Assembly: GCF_049670895.1 (NCBI RefSeq)
Contig: NZ_CP187170.1
Length of the DNA: 64,000 nt
Strand: one strand, 5' to 3'
DNA from: Pasteurella sp049670895
Lineage (GTDB): Bacteria > Pseudomonadota > Gammaproteobacteria > Enterobacterales > Pasteurellaceae
Positions 1 to 8,914 of this stretch are shown here, piece by piece. How positions within the stretch are numbered: the first letter of the stretch is position 1; every line of letters starts with the position of its first letter. Under the pieces are notes generated by a model. That model had not been told where the DNA came from, made no database searches, and saw only the letters and a list, made by a program, of their open reading frames with translations. Made by a program: the position numbers and the translations under genes.

Positions 1-293
1 CGTGGCAACATTTGCAAATGGCAAGAATGCGAGCCTTAGAATTGGGTAAGCCCGTAATTCGTGCGACCAATACAGGGATCAGTGTTTTTATTGATGAAAA
101 AGGGAAAATCGTGGCACAAGCCCCACAATTTGTGGAAACCAGCTTAACCCATCACATTGCACCGACAACAGGGAAAACCCCTTATGCGGTATTAGGTAAC
201 AAACCGCTTTATGCCTTAGCCTTACTGCTTGTCTTGTTGCGTTTGGTGGGAGGCGTGTTGAAACGTCGCTTGTGGCAACATACCACGACATAG
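1..293 (+). CDS. lnt: Apolipoprotein N-acyltransferase, C-terminal part (5' truncated by window)
   Basis: The reading frame is already open at base 3 (W-Q-H-L-Q-M-A-R-M-R-A-L-E-L-G) and ends at the TAG at 291-293, so only about the last 96 residues are present. The segment MARMRALELGKPVIRATN followed by a TPYA stretch matches the end of the nitrilase-like domain of Lnt, and a final hydrophobic segment (LYALALLLVLLRLVGGVL) fits its last membrane helix. Lnt N-acylates the N-terminal cysteine of lipoproteins in the inner membrane, the last step of lipoprotein maturation. The gene converges on infA, with a shared hairpin between them. Confidence 0.9.
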   Translation, partial: WQHLQMARMRALELGKPVIRATNTGISVFIDEKGKIVAQAPQFVETSLTHHIAPTTGKTPYAVLGNKPLYALALLLVLLRLVGGVLKRRLWQHTTT

Positions 294-372
294 CGTTATG
301 ATCAGGTTATGATTGAAGGGGAAAAAGATAGACAAAGGGAAAGCAAGCACGCTTTTGACGGTGCGATCTAAA

Positions 373-381
373 AAGTGCGGT
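373..381 (+). other. DNA uptake signal sequence (AAGTGCGGT)
   Basis: Exact 9-base Haemophilus-type uptake core between lnt and infA. Such sequences are known in Pasteurellaceae to promote uptake of self DNA during natural transformation. The same word recurs many times in this window, both in genes and between them. Confidence 0.85.
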
Positions 382-410
382 CTATTTTAAAAAAGTTTGA
401 CACCAGAAAG

Positions 411-444
411 GCAAAGGGCAAGTTCATAGACTTGCCCTTTGTGC
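411..444. terminator. Hairpin between converging lnt and infA
   Basis: An 11-bp perfect stem (412-422 with 431-441, CAAAGGGCAAG / CTTGCCCTTTG) and an 8-base loop lie just beyond the infA stop codon and after lnt. A bidirectional terminator is the likely role, although the T-tract is weak on both sides. Confidence 0.6.
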
Positions 445-452
445 GATAAACA

Positions 453-671
453 TTAACGACTACGGAAAATGATGCGACCTTTGTTTAAGTCGTAAGGGGT
501 CATTTCGATAGTCACTTTATCACCCGTTAAAATACGAATATAGTTTTTACGCATTTTGCCAGAAATATGGGCGGTAACAACATGACCGTTTTCTAATTCA
601 ACACGAAACATCGTGTTTGGCAAGGTTTCTAAAATGGTGCCTTGCATTTCAATGCAATCTTCTTTTGCCAT
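453..671 (-). CDS. infA: Translation initiation factor IF-1
   Basis: This 72-residue protein is nearly identical to enterobacterial IF-1 across its whole length: start [11 protein letters not shown], core [13 protein letters not shown], end KGRIIFRSR. It is a single S1/OB-fold protein that binds the ribosomal A site and helps IF-2 and IF-3 assemble the initiation complex. The length is exactly that of the family. It is a single gene facing lnt. An unrelated overlapping frame on the other strand is not coding. Confidence 0.98.
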
Positions 672-866
672 TGGTTCCTCTAAATAAACTTTACAAATTA
701 TGCCGCACTGATGAATTTGGCGGAATCTCGTTAAAAAATACTTGCGGATTATACAGTTTTTGTTCTGTTCAGGAAAGTTTTTATTCTCAGTGTTTCAACA
801 AACAGGATAAGATATGCCTCAATTTGAGTTTATCTCGCCTAGATTACACCGTTATAGAGCATCAAA

Positions 867-1913
867 ATGAAAATTTTAATTACAGGTGGGGCAGGCTTTA
901 TCGGGTCTGCCTTAATTCGTTATTTATTGACACAAACAACCCATTCTATCATCAATGTGGACAAACTCACTTATGCGGCGAATTTAGCCGCATTGCAACC
1001 CCTTGCACAGCACCCGCAATATTTTTTTGAGCAAGCAGATATTGTTGATCATAATGCGATGCAACGGATTTTATCGCAATACCAACCTGATGCCATTATG
1101 CATTTAGCTGCCGAAAGCCATGTGGATCGTTCCATTGTTGGGGCGGGGGCATTTATTCAAACCAATATTGTTGGCACCTACCAATTGCTGGATGTGGTGA
1201 AGGCTTATTGGCAACAATTACCTTGTGATAAGCAAGGGCGTTTTCGCTTTTTGCATGTTTCCACCGATGAGGTGTATGGCGATTTGGCGTTGACCGCTTC
1301 CCCTTGGCAAGAAGGCACCGCTTATCAACCTAGTAGCCCTTATTCTGCCTCGAAAGCTTCAAGCGATCATTTGGTGCTAGCTTGGCATCGAACCTATGGT
1401 TTACCGACAATCATAACCCATTGCAGTAATAATTATGGTCCTTATCAATACCCTGAAAAATTGATTCCTTTTATGATCAAACAGGCATTACAGGGAAAAC
1501 CCTTAACCCTTTACGGCGATGGACAACAACGACGAGAGTGGCTTTTTGTGGAGGATCATGTGCAAGCATTGTATTTGGTGTTAACAAAAGGCAAGGTGGG
1601 TGAACATTATCATATTGGGGCTGAAAACGAAAAAACGAATTTCAGTATAGTGAAAGAAATTTGTCAATATCTCAATCAGTTACGTCAAGAAGGGCAGTTG
1701 GAGGCGTTCGCTTCACAGCTGGTTGATATTGACGATTTCCAACAATTAATTTGTTTTGTGCAAGATCGGGCAGGGCATGATGTTCGTTACCGATTAAACT
1801 GCGATAAAATCAAACAGGAATTGGGTTGGCAGCCTAACACGGCGTTTAAACAAGGCTTACAAAACACGGTGCAATGGTATGTGACCTATTTCGCCTCGCA
1901 GTTGACTGCCTAA
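867..1913 (+). CDS. rfbB: dTDP-glucose 4,6-dehydratase
   Basis: A 348-residue extended short-chain dehydrogenase. The NAD-binding glycine motif GGAGFIGS sits at residues 7-14. The STDEVYG segment and the catalytic YxxxK (YSASK, near residue 160) are those of RmlB/RffG enzymes, which convert dTDP-glucose to dTDP-4-keto-6-deoxyglucose. It stands alone here, without rmlA, C or D partners and about 10 kb from the polysaccharide locus, so it may serve lipopolysaccharide or common-antigen sugars instead. The exact paralogue (RfbB or RffG) cannot be settled from the sequence. No strong ribosome site is visible before the chosen ATG. Confidence 0.9.
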   Translation: MKILITGGAGFIGSALIRYLLTQTTHSIINVDKLTYAANLAALQPLAQHPQYFFEQADIVDHNAMQRILSQYQPDAIMHLAAESHVDRSIVGAGAFIQTNIVGTYQLLDVVKAYWQQLPCDKQGRFRFLHVSTDEVYGDLALTASPWQEGTAYQPSSPYSASKASSDHLVLAWHRTYGLPTIITHCSNNYGPYQYPEKLIPFMIKQALQGKPLTLYGDGQQRREWLFVEDHVQALYLVLTKGKVGEHYHIGAENEKTNFSIVKEICQYLNQLRQEGQLEAFASQLVDIDDFQQLICFVQDRAGHDVRYRLNCDKIKQELGWQPNTAFKQGLQNTVQWYVTYFASQLTA

Positions 1914-2000
1914 AAGATCCTCTTGCAATCAGATACAAATGGTTGAAAAACTGTTATATTGAAACACGTTTCTTATTTCTTTATTTAAAAAGGATTTCGT

Positions 2001-3305
2001 ATGTCGATGCAAGTGATCTTATCTACACAATCTGCCAGTGAGGTTTGGGGCAAAAATGCGTTACTGAGTTTTCAACAAGAACAAGCCGTGATTCATCTGC
2101 GAGATCTTTCCGATCGTCATGCTGTGCAAAAAGCGGCACGTAAATTGCGTGGTCAAGGCATTAAAGATGTTGAATTAGAAGGTGACAACTGGCATTTAGA
2201 CACCTGTTGGGCATTTTATCAGGGCTTTTACACGGCAAAACAAGATTATACACTTGCCTTTCCTACCTTAGAGGATGCACCACAAGCAGAATTATTCGCA
2301 CGGATTCAATGTGGCGATTTTGTACGTGAAATCATTAATTTACCTGCTGAAGTCATTACCCCTGTGGAGCTGGCGACCCGTGCGGCTCAGTTCATCGAAG
2401 CACAAGCGGAAGATTATGGTGAGAAAAGTGCGGTCAGTTTTAACATTATTTCGGGTGAAGAACTGAAAGATCGCAATTATCAAGGTATTTGGAATGTGGG
2501 GCGGGGATCTGCTAACCCACCAGCCATGTTGCAATTAGATTTTAATCCCACAGGGAATCCTGATGCCCCTGTGTTAGCTTGTTTAGTGGGCAAAGGGATC
2601 ACGTTTGACAGTGGTGGTTATAGCATCAAACCAAGTGAAGGGATGAGTACCATGCGTACGGACATGGGGGGCGCCGCCTTATTAACTGGGGCATTGGGGT
2701 TAGCCATCGCTCGTGGTTTAACACAACGTGTCAAACTTTATTTGTGTTGTGCAGAAAATTTGGTGAGCAGTCATGCCTTTAAATTAGGTGATATTATTAC
2801 TTATAGCAATGGCGTTAGTGCTGAAATTTTAAATACCGATGCGGAAGGACGTTTGGTACTCGCAGACGGATTAATTGAAGCGGATAAACAAAATCCGCAA
2901 TTTATTATTGACTGTGCAACCTTAACAGGGGCGGCTAAAGTTGCTGTTGGCAATGATTACCATTCAGTATTATCCATGGACGAGGCTTTAGTGGGCGCCT
3001 TATTACAATCCGCACATGCCGAGCAAGAGCCTTTCTGGCGTTTACCTTTTGCAGAATTACATCGCTCACAAATTAGCACGGCATTTGCAGATATTGCGAA
3101 TACAGGGACGGTGCCCGTTGGGGCAGGGGCAAGTACGGCAACCGCCTTTTTGTCTTACTTTGTGAAAAATTATCAACAACATTGGCTACATATTGATTGT
3201 TCTGCCACATATCGTAAAGCGGCGAATGATTTATGGGCCGTGGGTGCAACGGGACTGGGCGTACAAACCTTAGCACATCTCTTATTAACCCAAGCAAAAT
3301 CGTAA
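2001..3305 (+). CDS. pepB: Peptidase B (M17 leucyl aminopeptidase family)
   Basis: A 434-residue cytosolic metallo-aminopeptidase. The metal-binding and active-site motifs are clear: GKGITFDSGGYSIKP near residue 200 and NTDAEGRL near residue 280, the family signature. The N-terminal region resembles PepB more than PepA, and the length is close to E. coli PepB (427). It removes N-terminal residues from peptides during protein turnover. The start follows an AAGGA ribosome site. The gene lies 13 bases upstream of ndk in the same direction, so the two are probably co-transcribed. Confidence 0.93.
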   Translation: MSMQVILSTQSASEVWGKNALLSFQQEQAVIHLRDLSDRHAVQKAARKLRGQGIKDVELEGDNWHLDTCWAFYQGFYTAKQDYTLAFPTLEDAPQAELFARIQCGDFVREIINLPAEVITPVELATRAAQFIEAQAEDYGEKSAVSFNIISGEELKDRNYQGIWNVGRGSANPPAMLQLDFNPTGNPDAPVLACLVGKGITFDSGGYSIKPSEGMSTMRTDMGGAALLTGALGLAIARGLTQRVKLYLCCAENLVSSHAFKLGDIITYSNGVSAEILNTDAEGRLVLADGLIEADKQNPQFIIDCATLTGAAKVAVGNDYHSVLSMDEALVGALLQSAHAEQEPFWRLPFAELHRSQISTAFADIANTGTVPVGAGASTATAFLSYFVKNYQQHWLHIDCSATYRKAANDLWAVGATGLGVQTLAHLLLTQAKS

Positions 3306-3318
3306 GGATTTTAGAGCA

Positions 3319-3732
3319 ATGGAAAAGACTTTATCAATTATCAAACCCGATGCAGTAACTCGTCACTTAATTGGGGCAATTTTAATGCGTTTTGAACAAG
3401 CGGGGTTTCGTATTGCCGCCGCCAAAATGCTTCATCTAACACAAGCACAAGCAGAAGGGTTTTATGCAGAACATCAAGGCAAAGGCTTTTTCGCTGATTT
3501 GGTGGCATATATGACCTCCGCACCAGTTATGGTGCTTGTATTGGAAAAAGACAATGCAGTGAAAGACTACCGCACTTTAATTGGTGCAACCGATCCTGCA
3601 CAAGCCGATGCGGGGACCATTCGAAAGGAATTTGCCATCAGCCATCGTCAAAATTCCGTGCATGGTTCTGATAGCCTTGAAAGTGCAAAACGTGAGATTG
3701 CATATTTCTTTGTTGAAAATGAGATTTTTTAA
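3319..3732 (+). CDS. ndk: Nucleoside diphosphate kinase
   Basis: A 137-residue protein with the N-terminal SIIKPDAV motif (ATP-binding lysine) and the signature NSVHGSDS that holds the phosphorylated catalytic histidine. It transfers the gamma phosphate between nucleoside triphosphates and diphosphates, balancing NTP pools. Length fits the family (about 140). It starts 13 bases after the pepB stop and is followed by a strong hairpin terminator, so pepB-ndk form a short operon. Confidence 0.95.
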   Translation: MEKTLSIIKPDAVTRHLIGAILMRFEQAGFRIAAAKMLHLTQAQAEGFYAEHQGKGFFADLVAYMTSAPVMVLVLEKDNAVKDYRTLIGATDPAQADAGTIRKEFAISHRQNSVHGSDSLESAKREIAYFFVENEIF

Positions 3733-3760
3733 GTCTGAATTTATTGCGGATTAAACGTCG

Positions 3761-3800
3761 TTCCCCTATTTATTGCTGAATAAGTAGGGGAAATTTTTTT
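3761..3800 (+). terminator. Rho-independent terminator after ndk
   Basis: A 14-bp stem with one G-T pair (3761-3774 with 3779-3792), a four-base loop GCTG, and a run of seven T. Placed 28 bases after the ndk stop. Confidence 0.9.
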
Positions 3801-3885
3801 ATATATAAAGATTGAATTTTCTGTTTAAAAGCGTATTATAGACGTCCAGACGCAGAAACATCTAAATGAACACGAGAAGGATATT

Positions 3886-5040
3886 ATGTCTAGCTATTTA
3901 TTTACTTCAGAATCGGTGTCAGAAGGACATCCAGATAAAATTGCCGATCAAATTTCTGATGCGGTATTAGATGAAATTTTGAAACAAGATCCGAAAGCCC
4001 GTGTCGCCTGTGAAACCTATGTGAAAACAGGTATGGCATTAGTGGGTGGGGAAATTACCACCTCTGCTTGGGTGGATATTGAACACCTGACTCGCCAAGT
4101 GATTTGTGATATTGGTTATAAACATTCTGATATGGGCTTTGATGGCAATTCTTGTGCAGTGTTAAATGCGATTGGTAAACAATCTTCCGATATTAACCAA
4201 GGCGTGGATCGTGAAAATCCATTAGATCAAGGTGCTGGCGACCAAGGCATTATGTTCGGTTACGCGACCAATGAAACCGATGTCTTTATGCCTGCGGCAA
4301 TTACCTATGCACACCGTTTAATGGAACGCCAAGCCAAAGTGCGTAAAGATGGGACATTATCTTGGTTACGTCCAGATGCTAAAAGCCAAGTGACCTTAAA
4401 ATACGAAGACAATAAAATTGTTGGCGTTGATGCCGTGGTACTCTCCACCCAACATTGCGACAGTGTGAGCCAAAAAGACTTACACGAAGGGGTGATGGAA
4501 GAAATTATTAAGCCCGTTTTACCTGCTGAATGGTTAAGCAAGGACACCAAATATTTCATTAACCCAACAGGGCGTTTTGTGATTGGTGGACCTATGGGCG
4601 ATTGCGGTTTGACCGGTCGTAAAATCATCGTGGATACTTACGGCGGTGCGGCTCGTCATGGTGGTGGTGCGTTTTCAGGTAAAGATCCGTCTAAAGTGGA
4701 TCGTTCCGCAGCTTATGCCGCACGTTATGTAGCGAAAAATATTGTTGCCGCTGGTTTGGCAGAGCGTTGTGAAATTCAGCTTTCTTATGCCATTGGTGTG
4801 GCAGAACCGACCTCCATTATGGTGGAAACCTTTGGCACAGGCAAAGTCGCCAACGAATTATTGGTGGCACTGGTACGTGAATTCTTCGATTTACGTCCTT
4901 ACGGGTTAATTAAGATGCTTGATTTAATTCAGCCGATTTACCGTGAAACTGCCGCTTATGGTCACTTTGGTCGTGAACAATTCCCTTGGGAAAAAGTCAA
5001 CCGTGCGGAAGAATTACGTGCCGCAGCGGGTTTGAAATAA
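3886..5040 (+). CDS. metK: S-adenosylmethionine synthetase
   Basis: A 384-residue enzyme, matching the E. coli length exactly. Visible motifs are the N-terminal SVSEGHPDKIADQISDA with the catalytic histidine, GAGDQGIMFGYA, and the phosphate-binding loop GGGAFSGKDPSKVDRS. It makes S-adenosylmethionine from methionine and ATP, and acts as a cytosolic tetramer. An AGAAGGA ribosome site precedes the start. It is transcribed alone, flanked by terminators on both sides. Confidence 0.98.
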   Translation: MSSYLFTSESVSEGHPDKIADQISDAVLDEILKQDPKARVACETYVKTGMALVGGEITTSAWVDIEHLTRQVICDIGYKHSDMGFDGNSCAVLNAIGKQSSDINQGVDRENPLDQGAGDQGIMFGYATNETDVFMPAAITYAHRLMERQAKVRKDGTLSWLRPDAKSQVTLKYEDNKIVGVDAVVLSTQHCDSVSQKDLHEGVMEEIIKPVLPAEWLSKDTKYFINPTGRFVIGGPMGDCGLTGRKIIVDTYGGAARHGGGAFSGKDPSKVDRSAAYAARYVAKNIVAAGLAERCEIQLSYAIGVAEPTSIMVETFGTGKVANELLVALVREFFDLRPYGLIKMLDLIQPIYRETAAYGHFGREQFPWEKVNRAEELRAAAGLK

Positions 5041-5055
5041 TCTTCTATGTCATTG

Positions 5056-5078
5056 AGGCGAGGCAACTCGCCTTTTTT
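5056..5078 (+). terminator. Rho-independent terminator after metK
   Basis: A 6-bp GGCGAG/CTCGCC stem (5057-5062 with 5067-5072), a GCAA tetraloop and six T, starting 16 bases after the metK stop. Confidence 0.9.
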
Positions 5079-5106
5079 ATGCCTTATTCCTACACCTGTT
5101 TAGATA

Positions 5107-5610
5107 ATGTCAGCAGAAACGCAATTCCGTCACTTAAAAATGCAAGTACAATGGCGTTTAACCCATTGTTTAAACTTGGCTCAACAGCATTTTCATCGCA
5201 CCTTTTCGCCTCCGCAGGTGAGCTATGAGGTGCGAGGGCAAAAGGCGGGTGTGGCGTATTTGCAACAAAATTTGATTAAATTGAACCGCACTTTGCTGTT
5301 GGAAAATCCACAAGATTTTATTCAGCAAGTGGTGCCACACGAACTGGCACATCTCATTGTTTTTCAGCAATTTGGACGGGTAAAACCGCACGGCAAAGAA
5401 TGGCAATCTGTGATGGAAAACATTTTTCATTTGCCTGCGGAGATTTATCATGGCTTTGATTTAGCTTCAGTGAGTCCGCAAAATATTGCCTACCAATGTC
5501 AATGCCAAACTCATTATCTCAGTCCCCGTCGTCATCAAAAAGTGTTGGCAAAAAGTGCGGTGTATTTTTGTAAAAAATGCCAAACAGCACTTCAACGCAG
5601 TCAATCTTAA
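5107..5610 (+). CDS. sprT: SprT-family zinc metalloprotease-like protein
   Basis: A 167-residue protein with the SprT/Spartan-type HExxH motif (VPHELAHLIVF, H78-E79-H82) and a downstream GRVKPHGKEW segment. Four C-terminal cysteines in two pairs (CQCQ and CKKC) look like a zinc ribbon. It matches the H. influenzae SprT layout as I recall it. Its physiological substrate in bacteria is not established. It is a single gene after metK. An uptake signal sits inside its 3' part (KSAVYF region). Confidence 0.88.
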   Translation: MSAETQFRHLKMQVQWRLTHCLNLAQQHFHRTFSPPQVSYEVRGQKAGVAYLQQNLIKLNRTLLLENPQDFIQQVVPHELAHLIVFQQFGRVKPHGKEWQSVMENIFHLPAEIYHGFDLASVSPQNIAYQCQCQTHYLSPRRHQKVLAKSAVYFCKKCQTALQRSQS

Positions 5611-5789
5611 TCGCCATATAAAGGGATCATAACGCCCATAGATAACTTTAGGCTATGTTTGCAATAGGAATCGACCTAAAATTGTATGTTTTTTGTCAGT
5701 ATTGTAAATTTAAGTTAAATCCTAAACGCTTTTTTAAAATGAAGTGATATACTTGCCTCGTATTTAACCACTAACGATAAGAGGAATCT

Positions 5790-6347
5790 ATGATGAAAAA
5801 GTCATTATTAGTATTAGCAATGGGTACATTATTTGCGGCAACAGCAAGTGCTAATTTCTATGTTCAGGGGGATTTGGGTTTATCACAAAACAAATTTAGT
5901 CATTATTCAGAGCTTAATAAAACAAAATTTGAGCCTCGTTTAAGTTTTGGTTACGACTTTGGTGCATTACGTTTAGCTGCGGATTATACTAAATATAGCA
6001 ACCTTTCAGGTAATGCAAAATTTAAAAATGTTAATGAGCATGTTTCGGTAAAAGCTCATGGCATTGGTTTTTCAGCATTTTATGATATCAATGTAAATTC
6101 AGCTTTAACACCTTATATTGGTGTTCGCTTATCATCTAATTCCTTTGATATTAAAAATTCTGGTGAAACTTTTTATAGACATGTTAAAACAACAAAATTA
6201 GGTTATGGTGCGATCGTTGGTGCTCAATATGAGTTAACCTCTAACGTGTCATTAAATGCAAATTTAGAATACAATAATTTAGGATATTTTGGAGATACAA
6301 GAGTATCCCAATACGGTGCTAAAGTAGGTTTACGCTACGAATTCTAA
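5790..6347 (+). CDS. Opacity-family / OmpX-like small outer membrane beta-barrel protein
   Basis: A 185-residue protein with a clean signal peptide (MMKKSLLVLAMGTLFAATASA, cleaved about residue 21). Alternating hydrophobic beta strands follow, and the chain ends in the aromatic LRYEF typical of outer membrane barrels. The predicted form is an eight-stranded barrel of the opacity/OmpX type. Function is unknown; relatives take part in adhesion or serum resistance. It is monocistronic, preceded by an AAGAGGAA ribosome site and followed by an inverted uptake-signal terminator. Confidence 0.75.
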   Translation: MMKKSLLVLAMGTLFAATASANFYVQGDLGLSQNKFSHYSELNKTKFEPRLSFGYDFGALRLAADYTKYSNLSGNAKFKNVNEHVSVKAHGIGFSAFYDINVNSALTPYIGVRLSSNSFDIKNSGETFYRHVKTTKLGYGAIVGAQYELTSNVSLNANLEYNNLGYFGDTRVSQYGAKVGLRYEF

Positions 6348-6370
6348 TCTTATCATTGAATAAATGCTCC

Positions 6371-6416
6371 AAAGTGCGGTGGAAAATGGAAAAATTTCGC
6401 CGCACTTTTCTTTTTT
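6371..6416 (+). terminator. Terminator built from inverted uptake signals
   Basis: AAGTGCGG at 6372-6379 pairs with CCGCACTT at 6400-6407, followed by a T-rich stretch. Opposed uptake signals used as terminator stems are common in this family. Confidence 0.75.
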
Positions 6417-6517
6417 CTGCTTTCTGCATGATTTAGCGTTTATTTTCTCTTGAAATTTCTTTTTTTGCACTTATATCAGGAATCACTTGCGTATTTTGTG
6501 TAACAAAAGGAAAAATT

Positions 6518-8413
6518 ATGTCAACCAATCAAGAAACTCGTGGTTTTCAATCAGAAGTAAAACAACTTCTTCAATTAATGATCCATTCTTTATATTCCAA
6601 CAAAGAAATTTTCTTGCGTGAACTTATTTCCAATGCCTCTGATGCGGCAGATAAATTACGTTTTAAAGCGTTGTCTGCACCTGAGCTTTATGAGGGCGAC
6701 GGCGATTTAAAAGTACGTATTCGTTTTGATGAAGAAAAAGGCACCTTAACCATTAGTGATAACGGCATCGGCATGACTCGTGAGGAAGTCATTGATCATT
6801 TGGGGACTATTGCTAAATCAGGTACCAAAGAATTTTTAAGTGCATTAGGACAAGATCAAGCTAAAGACAGCCAGTTAATCGGGCAATTTGGGGTAGGGTT
6901 CTATTCTGCCTTTATTGTGGCAGATAAAGTGACCGTAAAAACCCGTGCGGCAGGGCTAAGTGCGGATAAAGGCGTGCTTTGGGAATCGGCGGGCGAAGGT
7001 GAATATTCTGTGGCAGACATTGAGAAAAAAGAACGTGGCACAGAAATTACGCTCCATTTACGTGAAGATGAAAAAGAATTCTTAAATGAATGGCGTTTGC
7101 GTGAAATTATCGGCAAATATTCCGACCATATTGGCTTACCTGTGGAAATTCTGGCGAAAGAATATGACGATGAAGGCAAAGAAACGGGCGTGAAATGGGA
7201 AAAAATCAATAAAGCTCAGGCACTTTGGACACGCAGCAAAAATGAGATTTCCGAGGACGAATACAAGGAGTTCTATAAACATTTAAGCCATGATTTTGCC
7301 GATCCATTACTGTGGGCACACAATAAAGTGGAAGGGAATCAAGAATACACTAGCTTACTTTATGTGCCATCAAAAGCTCCTTGGGATTTATTTAATCGTG
7401 AACATAAACACGGCTTGAAACTCTATGTACAACGTGTGTTTATTATGGACGATGCTCAAGTCTTTATGCCGAATTATCTGCGTTTTATGCGTGGTTTATT
7501 GGATTCTAACGATTTGCCATTGAATGTTTCTCGTGAAATTCTGCAAGATAACAAAGTGACGGCGGCATTACGTAAAGCCTTAACCAAACGTACATTACAA
7601 ATGCTAGAAAAATTAGCCAAAGACGATGCAGAAAAATACCAAAGTTTTTGGAAAGAATTTGGTTTGGTGTTGAAAGAAGGTCCTGCAGAAGATTTTGCTA
7701 ATAAAGAAGCCATTGCGAAACTATTGCGTTTTGCTTCAACCCATAATGACAGCAGTGAGCAAACCGTTTCTTTAGAAGATTATGTGGCACGAATGAAAGA
7801 AGGGCAAAAAGCCATTTATTACATCACGGCGGACAGCTATGTTGCGGCGAAAAACTCACCGCACTTAGAGCTATTTAACAAAAAAGGCATTGAGGTCTTG
7901 TTACTTTCTGATCGTATTGATGAATGGATGTTAAGTTACTTAACCGAGTTTGACGGCAAACCGTTACAAACCATCAGCAAAGCAGATTTGGATTTAGGTG
8001 ATTTGGCGGATGCGGAACAAGAGGAACAAAAACAACAAGATGAGCAATATGCCTCTTTTGTGGAACGTGTGAAAACCTTGTTAGGCGACCGTGTGAAAGA
8101 GGTGCGTTTAACCCACCGTTTAACGGACACCCCAGCCATTGTCTCCACGGGCAACGATCAAATGACCACCCAAATGGCAAAACTCTTTGCTGCTGCAGGT
8201 CAAGCGGTGCCAGAAGTGAAATACACCTTTGAGCTTAATCCTGAGCACGACTTAGTGCAAAAAATCGCAGACATCAGCGATGAACAACAATTTGCCGATT
8301 GGATCGAGCTGTTGTTAGAACAAGCCATGCTTGCCGAACGTGGTAGCCTAGAAAATCCTGTAGCATTTATTAAGCGAATGAACAGTTTTTTAGGTAAATT
8401 AACAAGTCATTAA
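6518..8413 (+). CDS. htpG: Chaperone HtpG (bacterial Hsp90)
   Basis: A 631-residue protein. The N-terminal GHKL ATPase domain has NKEIFLRELISNASDA, DNGIGMT and GQFGVGFYSAF, and the middle and C-terminal dimerisation domains follow in the usual order. The family length is about 625. It is an ATP-dependent cytosolic chaperone that helps remodel client proteins. No obvious sigma-32 promoter could be confirmed by eye. It is followed by its own terminator and then an unrelated small gene. Confidence 0.97.
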   Translation: MSTNQETRGFQSEVKQLLQLMIHSLYSNKEIFLRELISNASDAADKLRFKALSAPELYEGDGDLKVRIRFDEEKGTLTISDNGIGMTREEVIDHLGTIAKSGTKEFLSALGQDQAKDSQLIGQFGVGFYSAFIVADKVTVKTRAAGLSADKGVLWESAGEGEYSVADIEKKERGTEITLHLREDEKEFLNEWRLREIIGKYSDHIGLPVEILAKEYDDEGKETGVKWEKINKAQALWTRSKNEISEDEYKEFYKHLSHDFADPLLWAHNKVEGNQEYTSLLYVPSKAPWDLFNREHKHGLKLYVQRVFIMDDAQVFMPNYLRFMRGLLDSNDLPLNVSREILQDNKVTAALRKALTKRTLQMLEKLAKDDAEKYQSFWKEFGLVLKEGPAEDFANKEAIAKLLRFASTHNDSSEQTVSLEDYVARMKEGQKAIYYITADSYVAAKNSPHLELFNKKGIEVLLLSDRIDEWMLSYLTEFDGKPLQTISKADLDLGDLADAEQEEQKQQDEQYASFVERVKTLLGDRVKEVRLTHRLTDTPAIVSTGNDQMTTQMAKLFAAAGQAVPEVKYTFELNPEHDLVQKIADISDEQQFADWIELLLEQAMLAERGSLENPVAFIKRMNSFLGKLTSH

Positions 8414-8434
8414 CGCAGTATTTTGAAATATGTT

Positions 8435-8468
8435 AAAATCCCTTGGGTGAGAAATCTGAGGGATTTTT
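8435..8468 (+). terminator. Terminator after htpG
   Basis: A 9-bp stem AAAATCCCT (8435-8443) / AGGGATTTT (8459-8467) with a 15-base loop, ending in T residues. It lies just before the next gene. Confidence 0.75.
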
Positions 8469-8484
8469 AGTTTAAGGACACATT

Positions 8485-8829
8485 ATGATTACTGTTTATG
8501 GCATTAAAAATTGCGATACTGTGAAAAAAGCATTAACGTGGTTAACGGAAAATAATATTGCTCATCAATTACATGATTATCGTGTTGATGGGATAACAAA
8601 AAGCTGGCTAGAGCAAGCGGAGGCTCAATTCGGTTGGGAAGCGTTAGTGAATAAACGCAGTACCACATGGCGGAATTTGAGTGATGAGATAAAACAAAAT
8701 TTATCAAAACAGACCGCACTTGAGGTGCTGTTTGAGCAACCGACCTTAATTAAACGCCCGATTATTTTGCAAGATGGCAAAGCATTAATTGGCTTTAATG
8801 TGAAAGAATATGAAGCCTGTTTGAAATAA
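8485..8829 (+). CDS. ArsC/Spx-family protein (YffB-like)
   Basis: A 114-residue thioredoxin-fold protein starting MITVYGIKNCDTVKKA, with a single N-terminal cysteine in the position of the ArsC catalytic residue. The later KRPIILQDGK segment is typical of the ArsC/YffB family. The E. coli relative YffB is a small putative glutathione-dependent reductase without proven arsenate activity. The gene lies just upstream of dapE in the same direction, as in many gamma-proteobacteria, which favours YffB over a true arsenate reductase. Confidence 0.85.
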   Translation: MITVYGIKNCDTVKKALTWLTENNIAHQLHDYRVDGITKSWLEQAEAQFGWEALVNKRSTTWRNLSDEIKQNLSKQTALEVLFEQPTLIKRPIILQDGKALIGFNVKEYEACLK

Positions 8830-8914
8830 TTAAGTCGGACTGTATGAAGGATGCCTTGAGCTTGGTATGCTGAAACAGTCCATTTCAATGTGTAAAGAAA
8901 AGTGCGGTATAAAA

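Noticed and set aside
617..1030. 137-codon plus-strand frame overlapping infA and the start of the dehydratase gene
   Set aside because: It is antisense to infA at one end and out of frame with the well-supported dehydratase at the other. Its translation has no protein-like pattern.
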